30,219 bases of DNA from an uncultured Methanomassiliicoccales archaeon (lineage in GTDB: Archaea; Thermoplasmatota; Thermoplasmata; SG8-5): the NCBI GenBank assembly GCA_938004075.1, contig CALKWP010000106.1, positions 1-30,219 on the forward strand. Reading direction: 5' to 3'. Shown one piece after another: positions 8,264 to 17,236 of this stretch; position 1 is the first letter of the stretch; each line of letters begins with the position of its first letter. The position numbers and the translations under genes were made by a program. The notes below the pieces were generated by a model. It did no database searches, was not told the origin of the DNA, and saw nothing but the letters and a program-made list of their open reading frames with translations.

Positions 8264-8742
8264 TACGTTTGAAGGGTCAGTTCACGATTAAACATATTCG
8301 TGACGGTAAGCTGTTGGGCACCTATAAGGTGCCCAACGGCATTACCAACGAAGGTAAGGATAAGCTCCTTAATATCATGTTTCATGGTGCTACTCCGATA
8401 GCCACTTGGTATATCGGACTGATTGATGCTGCGAGTTATTCGGCATTATCTGCCGGCGATACTATGGCCAGCCATGCTGGTTGGATTGAGCTTGAAGATT
8501 ATGATGAGGCTGCCCGACAAGCATGGAGTGAGGATGAGGCATCCGGTAAACTGATTACTTATACTGCACTTTCTACTTTTACAATTAGCGATACCAAGAC
8601 TATAAAAGGATTATTCATAACAAGTGATTCCACTAAAGGTGGAACCTCTGGCACACTTTGGTCGGCTGGTATATTCACAACAACTATTGAGGTCGTTGAT
8701 AATGATACATTTGAATGTAGCTATGAAGTTGAGGTACAGTAA
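8260..8742 (+). CDS. Conserved tail protein
   Basis: A 160-aa beta-rich protein overlapping the tape-measure stop by 4 bp. The pattern NGITNEGKDKLLNIMF, then WYIGLIDAASYSALSAGDTM and SHAGWIELEDYDEAARQAW is a recurring block in small tail proteins of several siphophages, where a strand-turn-Trp unit follows a TN.G motif. Its place between the tape measure and the hub suggests the distal tail. A perfect 11-bp hairpin lies inside the gene 53 bp after the start (8313-8337). No enzymatic motif is visible. Confidence 0.5.
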   Translation: MIRLKGQFTIKHIRDGKLLGTYKVPNGITNEGKDKLLNIMFHGATPIATWYIGLIDAASYSALSAGDTMASHAGWIELEDYDEAARQAWSEDEASGKLITYTALSTFTISDTKTIKGLFITSDSTKGGTSGTLWSAGIFTTTIEVVDNDTFECSYEVEVQ

Positions 8743-9113
8743 TGTTTACGTTACAGTATCCGGCTGGTGAATCATCTGGCGCTATTGTACTCCCTAATCC
8801 AATTTTAGGTGACTCATTACAAGTGCACGATGGCAAGCAGATTAATCGTGCAAGGTCCGGTGAGATTAACGCAATCTACAACGATTGGCCACAGACGAAA
8901 GTTAGAGTGTACTCATTTGTGGCAGTTACAAAGTTGATTATGGAATCATTTCGTACTTTTCTGATTAATACAGCTGGCCTCGAAATCGGCATCGTGACAC
9001 ATCTTAATGAGACACTTACTGGCTGTATTACTACTCCGATTACAGAAATCGTTACCGCTAAGGATGACTGTTCTTATAATCTGAGTTTCGAGTTTGAGGA
9101 GTCTGCATCATGA
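8742..9113 (+). CDS. Small distal-tail protein A (paralogue of the next gene)
   Basis: A 123-aa beta-rich protein whose ATG shares one base with the previous TAA. It aligns over its whole length with the next gene: NPxLG near the N-terminus, an R-SG-I strand, a ...FL...AG helix, TH.....G.I and a final SYNLSFEFE strand. In siphophages, pairs of small beta proteins between the tape measure and hub often form the distal tail adaptor. The specific function is not established from sequence. Confidence 0.5.
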   Translation: MFTLQYPAGESSGAIVLPNPILGDSLQVHDGKQINRARSGEINAIYNDWPQTKVRVYSFVAVTKLIMESFRTFLINTAGLEIGIVTHLNETLTGCITTPITEIVTAKDDCSYNLSFEFEESAS

Positions 9114-9502
9114 GTGTAACATTCGTGTACGATGAGACTACTGTTACACTGCGGAATCCTACACTCGGTAACGTTGAGCGGGTGAATATTAAGACACAGT
9201 TCCGTAGAAGTATGTCCGGTGATATACACAGTTTCAAGAAGACTCCGAATAGCACCGTGCTAACTCTTAATTTCAGTAATATTCTTCATGCCGATCTATT
9301 AACCTTTATTGATTTCTTACTGGAATCAGCGGGGCAAGTAATTGCCTATACTGATCATACCGGTCAGGCGTGGACGGGCTATATTCTTACTGGCCCTATG
9401 GACATCGTTACACAGACGCATATTGATAACCTATTATCTAGTGACTCGTGTAAACAGGACTATAGTTTCTCACTAGATTTTGAGGGTACACGCGATGAGT
9501 AG
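9110..9502 (+). CDS. Small distal-tail protein B (paralogue of the previous gene)
   Basis: A 130-aa protein overlapping the previous gene by 4 bp (ATGA) and the hub gene by 8 bp. It shares with the previous protein the NPTLGN start, the RRSMSGDI strand, the FIDFLLESAG helix, the TDHTGQAWTG turn and the DYSFSLDFEG terminal strand. The two probably arose by duplication and diverged. A structural role at the tail tip is inferred from position. Confidence 0.5.
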   Translation: MSVTFVYDETTVTLRNPTLGNVERVNIKTQFRRSMSGDIHSFKKTPNSTVLTLNFSNILHADLLTFIDFLLESAGQVIAYTDHTGQAWTGYILTGPMDIVTQTHIDNLLSSDSCKQDYSFSLDFEGTRDE

Positions 9503-12500
9503 AACACCCACTGCCAGCGTAACTAGCAAAATGTCACAGGCTCTTGGTACAGAGCCTATGGTTATTGTTAAGATTGATTGGGAGAGTGGCTCCGTCTACT
9601 ATGCTGATAAGACCATCACGGTCGGGGCTATAACAGCTAGTGGTAGACTGCTGTCTTGCAGTGAGATTAATACTGCTCAAACTTCCGACAGTAAGGGACA
9701 AATTTCTGGTGCATCCTTATCCTTGAGCGATAATGACGGCGGACTAAAGACGATCTGGAATTGTGATATTATAGAGAAGACTCTTGTAACGATTTATCAT
9801 CACTTCGTTGGACTAGGACAGGCCGATCTGTTGGAGGTCTTCAAGGGGCATATCATTAATCCCGTTAGGTGGGATGAAGGGACAGCAACTCTCAGCTTTG
9901 AAGTTGAATCAATCATCAATGCTGAATTGGTTGGGTATGCCCCCGAAGAGGGCGATATCGAGAATCTTGCTCCTACAGCTGTTGATAAGCCGTGGCCACT
10001 TTGCTTCGGGACTGTGATCCATGTTCCATGCGTTAAGGTGCGCAGCTATCTTGAGGGGACACTGCGCGAAGGAATCACGCATAATACCACGAGTTTCTAC
10101 GTGGATGGTGGGAGGGACTTCCCTCAGAATACCGAGATAGAGATTCGGATTGGAAACATTAAGTTCACAGGGCATTTCGAGGATGATACTTTCTATGTTA
10201 CATCCTCGAACGATGTTATTAATACCAATGTAGAAATTGCAAGCCGTCCTACTGATGACCCTGACTATAATAATGCTGCGGTCGTTTGGTTGAAGAATGA
10301 TGAGAATCTTGTTAAGCAATACTGCATTGTTGAAGATCCACAATATGGTTGGATGTGTAATCGTTGTATTGGGCAGGTTGGTAAGAAGGCTTATTTCACG
10401 AAACCTTGGAGGCCTAATAACACACAACTAGGTATCTGTCTGAACAGTACGCATACCATCGAAGAAACGGCGGGTGTCCCTCGTCCAGATTGGGAAGTAA
10501 CGTTTGTCTTTGAATCCTATTCTTGGTATGTGGATAATAGCTGGACACCTGAGGATGGGTACGTACTTGGTACAATTATGATTGCCGGTACCTTTGGTCT
10601 ATATGCCGGATACGTAGTCCGTATGTGGGCAGAGTATAATGAGTTATATGTTGCCAATCTCATACCTAGTTTCGAGATTCTGGATGTATACGCATACCGT
10701 ATTGATGTGAATGGTGAGCGTATTTTTGCTCCTATCCCTAGCAGTTATTACACAAAGAAGTTGAGTGATAGTCTTGCGGGTAAATCCCCCACTACAATTG
10801 AACTCGTACAACCGCTTGGTTGGTACGTAGACGAGAAGTGGGAGGATGCCATATATGTTTCTTTGCGATCCTCTCGCGGAAATAATGCTGCGGATATCAT
10901 TAAGTATATAACTGAAACCTACACAACTCTCAGTGTGGATTCAACTTCACATTTAGCGGTACGTTCTAAGGTTGCAACCTACGTTGCAAACTTCGCAATA
11001 TTCACACTTATGGACGCGATGCAACTTTGCGAGGATATAGCTTGGCAGTCTCGCATGGCAATACTTCTCCGCAATGAAACAGTATATTTCAAATACCTTT
11101 CCGAAGTTCCCACAGCCGATAAGGCGGTTACAGAGGACGAAACAGAGCTTAAGACTTTGCAGTTAGGCTTCGTCAATACCGAGGACCTTGTAACTAAGGT
11201 TACGGCAACGTGGTATAAAGATTATTCGGGACGTTCCGCTTCTAAGAAAGAAATCGTATATAACCCAGGCAATGATTTCAAGACTAATGAAAAAGAGATT
11301 GACCTGTATATTTATAATATTGAAGACTTAGCTAAATTATCTTTATACTGGTGGGGATATCGTTGGTCGAACTCTTGGCGTACGGCTGACCTCAAATGTT
11401 TCTTAGAAGGTCTGGCTCTCGAATCTTTTGATGTTGTTGCCCACTCGATTGATAAGCTTAGTCTCAATACGATTAAGGGACAGGTCAAGACCGTTGGGCA
11501 TAATAGTGACGATAATAGTATTTCGTTATCGTCTATTCTAGCGTCAAAGGCGGGACAGGTTGATAGCGTTTATCAGCCTGTTGAGGATGAACAGTTCTGG
11601 AAGGGTGACCCTAATTTTGATATAGACAATCCTCTAACGATTCCTGATCCTGGCGCTGGCCGCAAAGAGATTGATTACTCGATACCCGACTATTATAGTG
11701 GTGACTCTGACGATGACGGTGAAGACAAGTACAAGTTAGTTATTACAGAGTGTCCGAATGAAATCCAACGTGACGTTGATACAGCTATCCGTATCGAGAT
11801 TCATAATGAGAAGGGTGAGATAATCCGTGAGAGTCCAACTGCCATATTACATCTTGACAGTACGGATGGTAGTGATGCATTAAGCACTACAAGTATTCAA
11901 TTTGTTGCGGGTGTCTGGTATTCGACATCGTTACAGATTACAGGCGGCAGTGGGGCCGATGATGGTTCGATAACTGTTGCTTCGGAGAACTATGAATCCG
12001 ATACAGCAGAGTTCACTATTGTTGATGAACTCGGCACTTTAAGTTGGGATGTTTATCCCACATCCGTAACTCGTAATTCTACTTTTAGTGTTGGATTATC
12101 CGGCGGGACTCCAGGTGGCACATTAGAAATTGGTCTTAATTCTAGTGATATCAAGGATAAAATATATAATGCTGCTGGCCGAGTAACAAGTATAACATTA
12201 GACGGTTATGGTGAGTATTCTGCTAGTGACTGGTATATTACTGGCGGTACTTCGGCGGCAACCGGGTCGCTCGTTGCCCACGATCCTAATAGACAATTTG
12301 CGGATGCAGCTACTCCGGCATTCCCAATCACTGGTCTAGCTGAACAGATTATTCGAGACCTCATAAGCCTCGAAGATTATTTGACAGGTTCTGAGAATCC
12401 AGATCAGTTGGTCATAACTGTACCAGATTTCATTGTTGATGACACAGCTTTCGCTTTAACTGTTGAGTACCAAGATTCTACTGGTGAGGTTATTACTGAC

Positions 12501-13886
12501 TATACCGGACCAATCAATCTTGTGCTGCGAGATAATGATGGCGAACCAATCACTTGGCTCGATGGCGGACCGGATGCGGCTATCTATGGCAACACCCTTA
12601 TCGTTAATGCCACAAATGGTGTTTGGACTTTTGCCAGTTGCAAGGTGTCCATTGATGATGAAACAAGTCCTGCTTGGTTCCAAGCGGAATTGAATGACAT
12701 ACTTGCAAATGAGTCCTGTCCGATTGGTGCGCCATATTTATCTGTTACCTTGCCTGATACAATCTATCGCGGTGTTCCCTTCAATGTCGTACTCCAGGCA
12801 AAGAATGCGGATGGATCTGACAAGACGGATTATACACCACAGAGTTATGTTTCCTTTGCTCTCACTTCTAGTGATGCCTCCGATGAGATAACTCCCGAAT
12901 CCACGGATTCCACATCGTGGTCGAGTGGTGCTAAAACAGTTGAGTGTTCCATATCCGGTGGCACCGGTGCTGATGCAATAACATTAATCTGTACTGATGC
13001 TGACTTAACATATATTACTGGACAGGATACCGCATCCGTTGCAGATGCATTCAGCACCTGGAGTAGCGGTGGCACACTTGCATCGGCTATCAGTAAATTG
13101 ATTTATGCTTCCGCCGATGATAAGTTCTATGCTAAGTGCGCGGATGGTAAGGTATACAGGTATGATGGTGGAACAACCTGGACAGACCTTGGTGCCGCCG
13201 CTGGAGATATTTGTGCGTATGGCGGCTATATGTTCCGTGGTAACGTTACAGGGGGTAATATCTATGCCTATAAGTGGAATGGTAGTTCTTGGACACAAGA
13301 ATATACGTTGTTCGCTGCCGGCCTTGCCGCATACTTAACGGCTGGATCAGATGGTAATCTATATTTAAGTGACGCGTATTATGCCACAATTGAAAAGACG
13401 GCAAGACGTAGCGGCGGAAGTTGGACTACGCTTGGTACCGGTCCTGGGTATGGTGACGGAGCCGTAGCATATGTCAATGCTCTAACAGAAATCTTCGACG
13501 GTGCTTTGAGGTACACTGATACTTATGTTGCTGGAACAACTGTTGGGGCGGCCCCAACCTTCTTGGTTAACACGGTGGTTGTCGGGTCCAGGCTATACGG
13601 TGCAAATGGTGCAAGCGGATTCCTTTATGTAACATCTAAGGATGGAGCGACATCAACACTTGCGCTACCTTCTGGTTATAACTATGCTGATATGTGTTAC
13701 AGCGCTGGCAATAAGTTATATGCTCTCTTACGTAAGACCTCTGATTCCTCATGGCATATCATGAGCTATGATGGCAGTAACTGGACAAATGAACGGGATG
13801 TTACTTACGCCGCGAGTAGCCGGTATGCTAAATCGGCTACAGCCATGATGGTTATCATTAATACAACCGTATTGGTGAAATCATGA
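9495..13886 (+). CDS. Tail hub / receptor-binding protein with Ig-like modules and C-terminal propeller-like domain
   Basis: A 1463-aa protein. I chose ATG 9495 (overlapping the previous stop); a TTG 15 bases earlier is less likely. Residues about 1-700 look like a tail-hub/baseplate protein: beta-rich with repeated GHIINPVRWDEGTATLSFEVES-type strands. Four beta sandwich-like stretches follow, starting near residues 743, 846, 969 and 1079, with paired motifs such as VITECPNEIQRDVDTAIRI and LVITVPDFIVDDTAFAL. From about 1186 to the end, four copies of a Y-x(3)-G-x(2)-W-T motif (YRYDGGTTWT, YKWNGSSWT, SGGSWT, YDGSNWT) suggest a kelch or propeller-like domain, probably cell-surface binding. Fusing hub and receptor-binding parts in one chain is notable. 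Confidence 0.7.
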   Translation: MSRTPTASVTSKMSQALGTEPMVIVKIDWESGSVYYADKTITVGAITASGRLLSCSEINTAQTSDSKGQISGASLSLSDNDGGLKTIWNCDIIEKTLVTIYHHFVGLGQADLLEVFKGHIINPVRWDEGTATLSFEVESIINAELVGYAPEEGDIENLAPTAVDKPWPLCFGTVIHVPCVKVRSYLEGTLREGITHNTTSFYVDGGRDFPQNTEIEIRIGNIKFTGHFEDDTFYVTSSNDVINTNVEIASRPTDDPDYNNAAVVWLKNDENLVKQYCIVEDPQYGWMCNRCIGQVGKKAYFTKPWRPNNTQLGICLNSTHTIEETAGVPRPDWEVTFVFESYSWYVDNSWTPEDGYVLGTIMIAGTFGLYAGYVVRMWAEYNELYVANLIPSFEILDVYAYRIDVNGERIFAPIPSSYYTKKLSDSLAGKSPTTIELVQPLGWYVDEKWEDAIYVSLRSSRGNNAADIIKYITETYTTLSVDSTSHLAVRSKVATYVANFAIFTLMDAMQLCEDIAWQSRMAILLRNETVYFKYLSEVPTADKAVTEDETELKTLQLGFVNTEDLVTKVTATWYKDYSGRSASKKEIVYNPGNDFKTNEKEIDLYIYNIEDLAKLSLYWWGYRWSNSWRTADLKCFLEGLALESFDVVAHSIDKLSLNTIKGQVKTVGHNSDDNSISLSSILASKAGQVDSVYQPVEDEQFWKGDPNFDIDNPLTIPDPGAGRKEIDYSIPDYYSGDSDDDGEDKYKLVITECPNEIQRDVDTAIRIEIHNEKGEIIRESPTAILHLDSTDGSDALSTTSIQFVAGVWYSTSLQITGGSGADDGSITVASENYESDTAEFTIVDELGTLSWDVYPTSVTRNSTFSVGLSGGTPGGTLEIGLNSSDIKDKIYNAAGRVTSITLDGYGEYSASDWYITGGTSAATGSLVAHDPNRQFADAATPAFPITGLAEQIIRDLISLEDYLTGSENPDQLVITVPDFIVDDTAFALTVEYQDSTGEVITDYTGPINLVLRDNDGEPITWLDGGPDAAIYGNTLIVNATNGVWTFASCKVSIDDETSPAWFQAELNDILANESCPIGAPYLSVTLPDTIYRGVPFNVVLQAKNADGSDKTDYTPQSYVSFALTSSDASDEITPESTDSTSWSSGAKTVECSISGGTGADAITLICTDADLTYITGQDTASVADAFSTWSSGGTLASAISKLIYASADDKFYAKCADGKVYRYDGGTTWTDLGAAAGDICAYGGYMFRGNVTGGNIYAYKWNGSSWTQEYTLFAAGLAAYLTAGSDGNLYLSDAYYATIEKTARRSGGSWTTLGTGPGYGDGAVAYVNALTEIFDGALRYTDTYVAGTTVGAAPTFLVNTVVVGSRLYGANGASGFLYVTSKDGATSTLALPSGYNYADMCYSAGNKLYALLRKTSDSSWHIMSYDGSNWTNERDVTYAASSRYAKSATAMMVIINTTVLVKS

Positions 13887-14137
13887 TTAGGCTTCGTAGA
13901 GTAGCAGCTGATACTTTGGTGGCTCCTCGCCGTGGGGAGCCACCGAAGGCTCCAGAGGGTTATGAGCAAGATTCAAATGACCCGTATGTTTATAAAATAA
14001 AAATGCCGCCCTGCCCTTTCCGGGAGGAGCGGCTACAGCAAAGACCGTGTTGCCCGATTATTATCATATGGTGCAATAAGTTAAACATACCAGTGAAACG
14101 TTTCTCGTGCGTAGAGAGGAAGTGCGATAATGTCTAA
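13883..14137 (+). CDS. Small cysteine-rich protein, possible zinc binder
   Basis: An 84-aa protein overlapping the hub gene by 4 bp and the next gene by 8 bp. The C-terminal half has six cysteines in CPF...RPCCP...WC...SCVERKC, enough for one or two metal sites; the N-terminal half is Pro/Arg-rich. Similar short Cys-rich proteins occur beside phage glycosyltransferases, but I do not recognise the family. A 9-bp GC-rich hairpin lies in its early coding sequence (13918-13944). The role is unknown; being the first gene of the sugar cassette may be meaningful. Confidence 0.5.
   Translation: MIRLRRVAADTLVAPRRGEPPKAPEGYEQDSNDPYVYKIKMPPCPFREERLQQRPCCPIIIIWCNKLNIPVKRFSCVERKCDNV
13918..13944 (+). terminator. 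9-bp hairpin at the tail/glycan cassette boundary
   Basis: GGTGGCTCC (13918-13926) pairs perfectly with GGAGCCACC (13936-13944) around a 9-base loop. It sits about 30 bp after the hub gene, inside the Cys-rich ORF. No T-run follows, so it may reduce rather than stop transcription into the cassette. Confidence 0.35.
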
Positions 14138-15383
14138 ATATCCTTTAGTAGTGGCCTATTATACTAAAGATACCCCATATGAGACTGAGGCTAAGACACT
14201 AAGATTATCGCTCGAAGCTTTAGGTCTTGAGCATGATATACAAGGTGTGCCGAATCTTGGAACGTGGCAGAAGAACACCCAATATAAAGCACGGTATCTC
14301 AAGGATTGTTTGACTCGGTATCCAGGTAGGAAACTGCTGTATATTGATGTTGACGCCGTAGTAGTTCGTATGCCTGATGAACTTGCATTACTCAATTGTG
14401 ATTTCGGGGCTGTTAAATACCCGAATAGAGTTGACGTTCAGTCTGGCACCTTGTATCTTGGTGGGACACCTAATTGCCATCAATTAGTGGACGAGTGGAT
14501 AAAGCTTAATGAGAAGTATCCAGATACCCTCCCCGATGGTCGTGAGGCTTGGGACCAGCGAACATTGAATCTGGCTCTTGGGAATGTCTTCTTAGATTAT
14601 AGACAACTGCAATTAGAATATTGCTGGATATGCGGATATACTGGTAGACTACATCCTCGGATGTCCCCAATTATTGTACATACTCGCGGTGCCTTCCGGC
14701 TTAAAGGTGAGATAGATGAAGTTGAAGGGGATATCATACCCTGGGCGGTATTCCCTACAGTGAATCTGGATAACGCGAAAAAGATTACAAGATTATGGCA
14801 TGATTGGGGATATAAAATCTGCATACTCGTAGAAGAAAGTATGCAGAAAGTAAATACAATAGGCGCGGACAAAGTAATCACACAACCAAAGTGGGCGGGA
14901 TTCCCGGCCGCAGCAAACCTATTATGTCGATCTGTAGATAGTGATGTTGTTGTAGTTATAGGCGATGATATCCATCCACATCCTCAAGCTACCGGGCCGG
15001 TATTAGCTAGACAGTTCCTTGCGCGATTCCCGGATACGATGGGTGTTATGCAGCCGATTGGCGACCGGTACGGAAGCATAATGAAGTGCGCTGTCTCTCC
15101 GTGGATAGGTAGAAAATTTATCGAGAAAACATATAGCGGTAATGGGCCATACTATACCGGCTACTATCATTATTTCTCTGATCAAGAACTCCAAGATGTA
15201 GCAACTAAGCTAGGTTGTTTCTATCAGGATAGGAGTATAGTTCAGTATCACGACCACTGGCAACGCAAGAATCGTACGCGGCCTTCTTATCTTATGACAG
15301 CTAAGGATAAATGGGAGAATGACCGTAAAACTTACCTTACCCGTAAACAGGAAGGATACCCAGGTCATGAACTTTGTAACTGA
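14130..15383 (+). CDS. Two-domain glycosyltransferase
   Basis: A 417-aa protein after GAGAGGAAGTGCGATA. The N-terminal domain (about 1-205) is a GT-A nucleotide-sugar transferase: VVAYYTKDTPYE, then KLLYIDVDAVV with a DxD at residues 73-75 for metal and UDP/GDP-sugar binding, then a WDQRTLN acceptor-side motif. The second domain (about 210-417) has another GT-A-like signature, VVVVIGDDIHPHP near residue 277, and a late YHDHW motif. The N-terminal domain is clearly paralogous to that of the last gene of the cassette (18614-19879). Substrate and acceptor are unknown; virion protein or DNA-base glycosylation are both possible. Confidence 0.75.
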   Translation: MSKYPLVVAYYTKDTPYETEAKTLRLSLEALGLEHDIQGVPNLGTWQKNTQYKARYLKDCLTRYPGRKLLYIDVDAVVVRMPDELALLNCDFGAVKYPNRVDVQSGTLYLGGTPNCHQLVDEWIKLNEKYPDTLPDGREAWDQRTLNLALGNVFLDYRQLQLEYCWICGYTGRLHPRMSPIIVHTRGAFRLKGEIDEVEGDIIPWAVFPTVNLDNAKKITRLWHDWGYKICILVEESMQKVNTIGADKVITQPKWAGFPAAANLLCRSVDSDVVVVIGDDIHPHPQATGPVLARQFLARFPDTMGVMQPIGDRYGSIMKCAVSPWIGRKFIEKTYSGNGPYYTGYYHYFSDQELQDVATKLGCFYQDRSIVQYHDHWQRKNRTRPSYLMTAKDKWENDRKTYLTRKQEGYPGHELCN

Positions 15384-15930
15384 TGCCACTAAGCCACATC
15401 TTGGAGGAAACATCCAGGGCGGTGATCCCGCAACTTACTGTCCTGATTTATGGAACTGGTTGATACCCACCTTCAATATCAGGAATATTCTAGACGTAGG
15501 TTGTGGTGAAGGACATTCCACAGATTACTTCCGTGAGAAGGGTTGTAATGTCATCGGCATCGAAGGATTACAGTGTAATGCTAAGGTCGCAAAATCTCCT
15601 ATACTAGTTGCTGATATCGAGGCTGGACCCATTGTCTTCGAGAATATTGATTTAGTCTGGTGCTGTGAGTTCGTGGAACATGTTGCTAATGTTAAGAATG
15701 TTTTAGATACAATCTGTGTTGGTAGAATATTGGCGATAACTCACGCTGATGTTAAACAGAGTGGGCACCATCATGTTAATTGCCAGCCTAAAGAATACTG
15801 GATAAAGTTGATCGAGGAACGCGGCTATCTCTATGATGAAGCCTTAACTACAAACGCAAAACGACTATGTCCTGTTAGACGGAATCATTTTAGTTGGCAC
15901 GGCCTTATATTTGTGAGGAACAAGGTATGA
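15367..15930 (+). CDS. Class I SAM-dependent methyltransferase
   Basis: A 187-aa protein. I chose ATG 15367, which has AGGAAGG upstream and overlaps the previous gene by 17 bp; an in-frame ATG at 15319 would overlap by 65 bp. Motif I is ILDVGCGEGHS (residues 41-51), with an acidic residue ending strand 2 (VIGIEG) and a motif IV-like region WCCEFVEHV, as in Methyltransf_11/25 families. Late residues HHHVNCQPKEYWIKLIEERG are typical of small-molecule or sugar methyltransferases. Between glycosyltransferases it probably methylates a sugar or other added group. Confidence 0.75.
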   Translation: MNFVTDATKPHLGGNIQGGDPATYCPDLWNWLIPTFNIRNILDVGCGEGHSTDYFREKGCNVIGIEGLQCNAKVAKSPILVADIEAGPIVFENIDLVWCCEFVEHVANVKNVLDTICVGRILAITHADVKQSGHHHVNCQPKEYWIKLIEERGYLYDEALTTNAKRLCPVRRNHFSWHGLIFVRNKV

Positions 15931-16652
15931 ATATCATACTCACGACAATGGTCAATTATAAAGAGGAAGATACACAAGTCTTCTTGGCTAGTCTTATCGC
16001 TCAAAAATATGATGGTAAATTAGTCATCGTTGGTACTAAGCAGAACTGGCCTCGATTGAAGCATCTTGACGTTACTTGGCTGGAACCTGTTAAGAGTCAC
16101 TGGCATATTAATAGTTCGAGATTCTTGGCATATAAGAAGTATCTTGAAACAATCGACGCCCCAGCTAATATCATCCTAACAGATTCTCGGGATGTGGTAT
16201 TCCAGTTACCTGTGCAAAGTATCGCATACCAGTATCTGTGTAGTTATACCGAGAATCAGAAGTTAGGTTGCTGCCCCTATAACAGTGAGTGGATGAGAAT
16301 CATTGGGTGCACACAGTATAATCATAAGCCAATTATCTGTGCTGGTGTTACAACTGGCAGCACATTAGCTATTCGGCACTATGTGGCAAAGCTTGTTGAA
16401 GAACTTATGATGTATCCAAAAGTAAAAGGTCTCGACCAAGCTTTACATAATAAGTTATTCTACGGTAACAAATTAGTGCTTAGCCGTGTTATAGGAAATA
16501 TTGAGGGGCCGGTCTATACTGTTGGTTACTATGCTAGGGAGACACTCATCCCAACAAATGTTTTATCGAATCAAGCTGGTACGCCAGTTATCGTGCATCA
16601 GTATGATAGGCATAAGAATCTGACTAAATTCTTTAAGGAAAAATATCTATGA
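15927..16652 (+). CDS. Glycosyltransferase-like protein (DSRD motif)
   Basis: A 241-aa protein starting at ATG 15927, which overlaps the previous TGA (ATGA); an ATG 33 bases upstream lacks this coupling. It opens with a strand MNIILTTMVNYKEED. The motif NIILTDSRDVVFQLP near residue 85 resembles the metal-binding DxD region of GT-A transferases in its DxRD form, and GVTTGSTLAIRHYV plus LDQALHNKLFY follow as acceptor-side elements. It sits inside the sugar cassette with 4-bp overlaps. The family is not certain beyond the GT-A-like fold. Confidence 0.6.
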   Translation: MNIILTTMVNYKEEDTQVFLASLIAQKYDGKLVIVGTKQNWPRLKHLDVTWLEPVKSHWHINSSRFLAYKKYLETIDAPANIILTDSRDVVFQLPVQSIAYQYLCSYTENQKLGCCPYNSEWMRIIGCTQYNHKPIICAGVTTGSTLAIRHYVAKLVEELMMYPKVKGLDQALHNKLFYGNKLVLSRVIGNIEGPVYTVGYYARETLIPTNVLSNQAGTPVIVHQYDRHKNLTKFFKEKYL

Positions 16653-17236
16653 GCGGTGGACAATACGGTGAGGATGCAATCCTACTTGACTACTTCAAAG
16701 GTAAGAAAGGATTCCTTGTAGACGTTGGCGCGGCAAACGGCAGGGATAATTCAAATAGTATTAGACTCTTGGAGCAAGGTTGGTCTGGTTTGCTGGTGGA
16801 GCCTGACCCGGATCAGTATGCCGAACTCCTGGGGTTATGGTTCCATCGTATACCAGATGTTATAGCCAAGGAGTGCGCATGTGGTTCTGTAGAGCGGGAA
16901 GAAACATTCTGGTCCTGTGGCCAGGTTTCTACGCTTGATCCTGAATGGAAGGCAAGGTGTGAACTAAAGCACAAGGTAACGTATGTACCTCATCGTGTGC
17001 AGGTTAAGCGCCTCGATAACTTATTGCTAGACGCATTTCCACGAGTGAATAAAATTAATTTCTTAAGTATCGATTGCGAAGGTCGTGACAAGGATGCCAT
17101 CCAGTCTCTTAGTATCAATATATACCAACCAGATTTAATCTGTGTTGAATCCCGCGCAGCCGGGCACTGGACAGAACAGTTCGGATATGAATTTGCCTTC
17201 GAGACAAGAGGCAATAGATTCTGGAGACGTAAATGA
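16649..17236 (+). CDS. FkbM-family methyltransferase
   Basis: A 195-aa protein overlapping both neighbours by 4 bp. Features of the FkbM family are all visible: GFLVDVGAANGRDNSNS (motif I, residues about 22-36), SGLLVEPDPDQY (motif II with the acidic ribose-binding residue), VKRLDNLL, and NFLSIDCEGRDKDAIQSL before the last strands. FkbM enzymes O-methylate hydroxyls on sugars and macrolides. Together with the other methyltransferase it suggests that the glycan made here is methylated. Confidence 0.85.
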   Translation: MSGGQYGEDAILLDYFKGKKGFLVDVGAANGRDNSNSIRLLEQGWSGLLVEPDPDQYAELLGLWFHRIPDVIAKECACGSVEREETFWSCGQVSTLDPEWKARCELKHKVTYVPHRVQVKRLDNLLLDAFPRVNKINFLSIDCEGRDKDAIQSLSINIYQPDLICVESRAAGHWTEQFGYEFAFETRGNRFWRRK

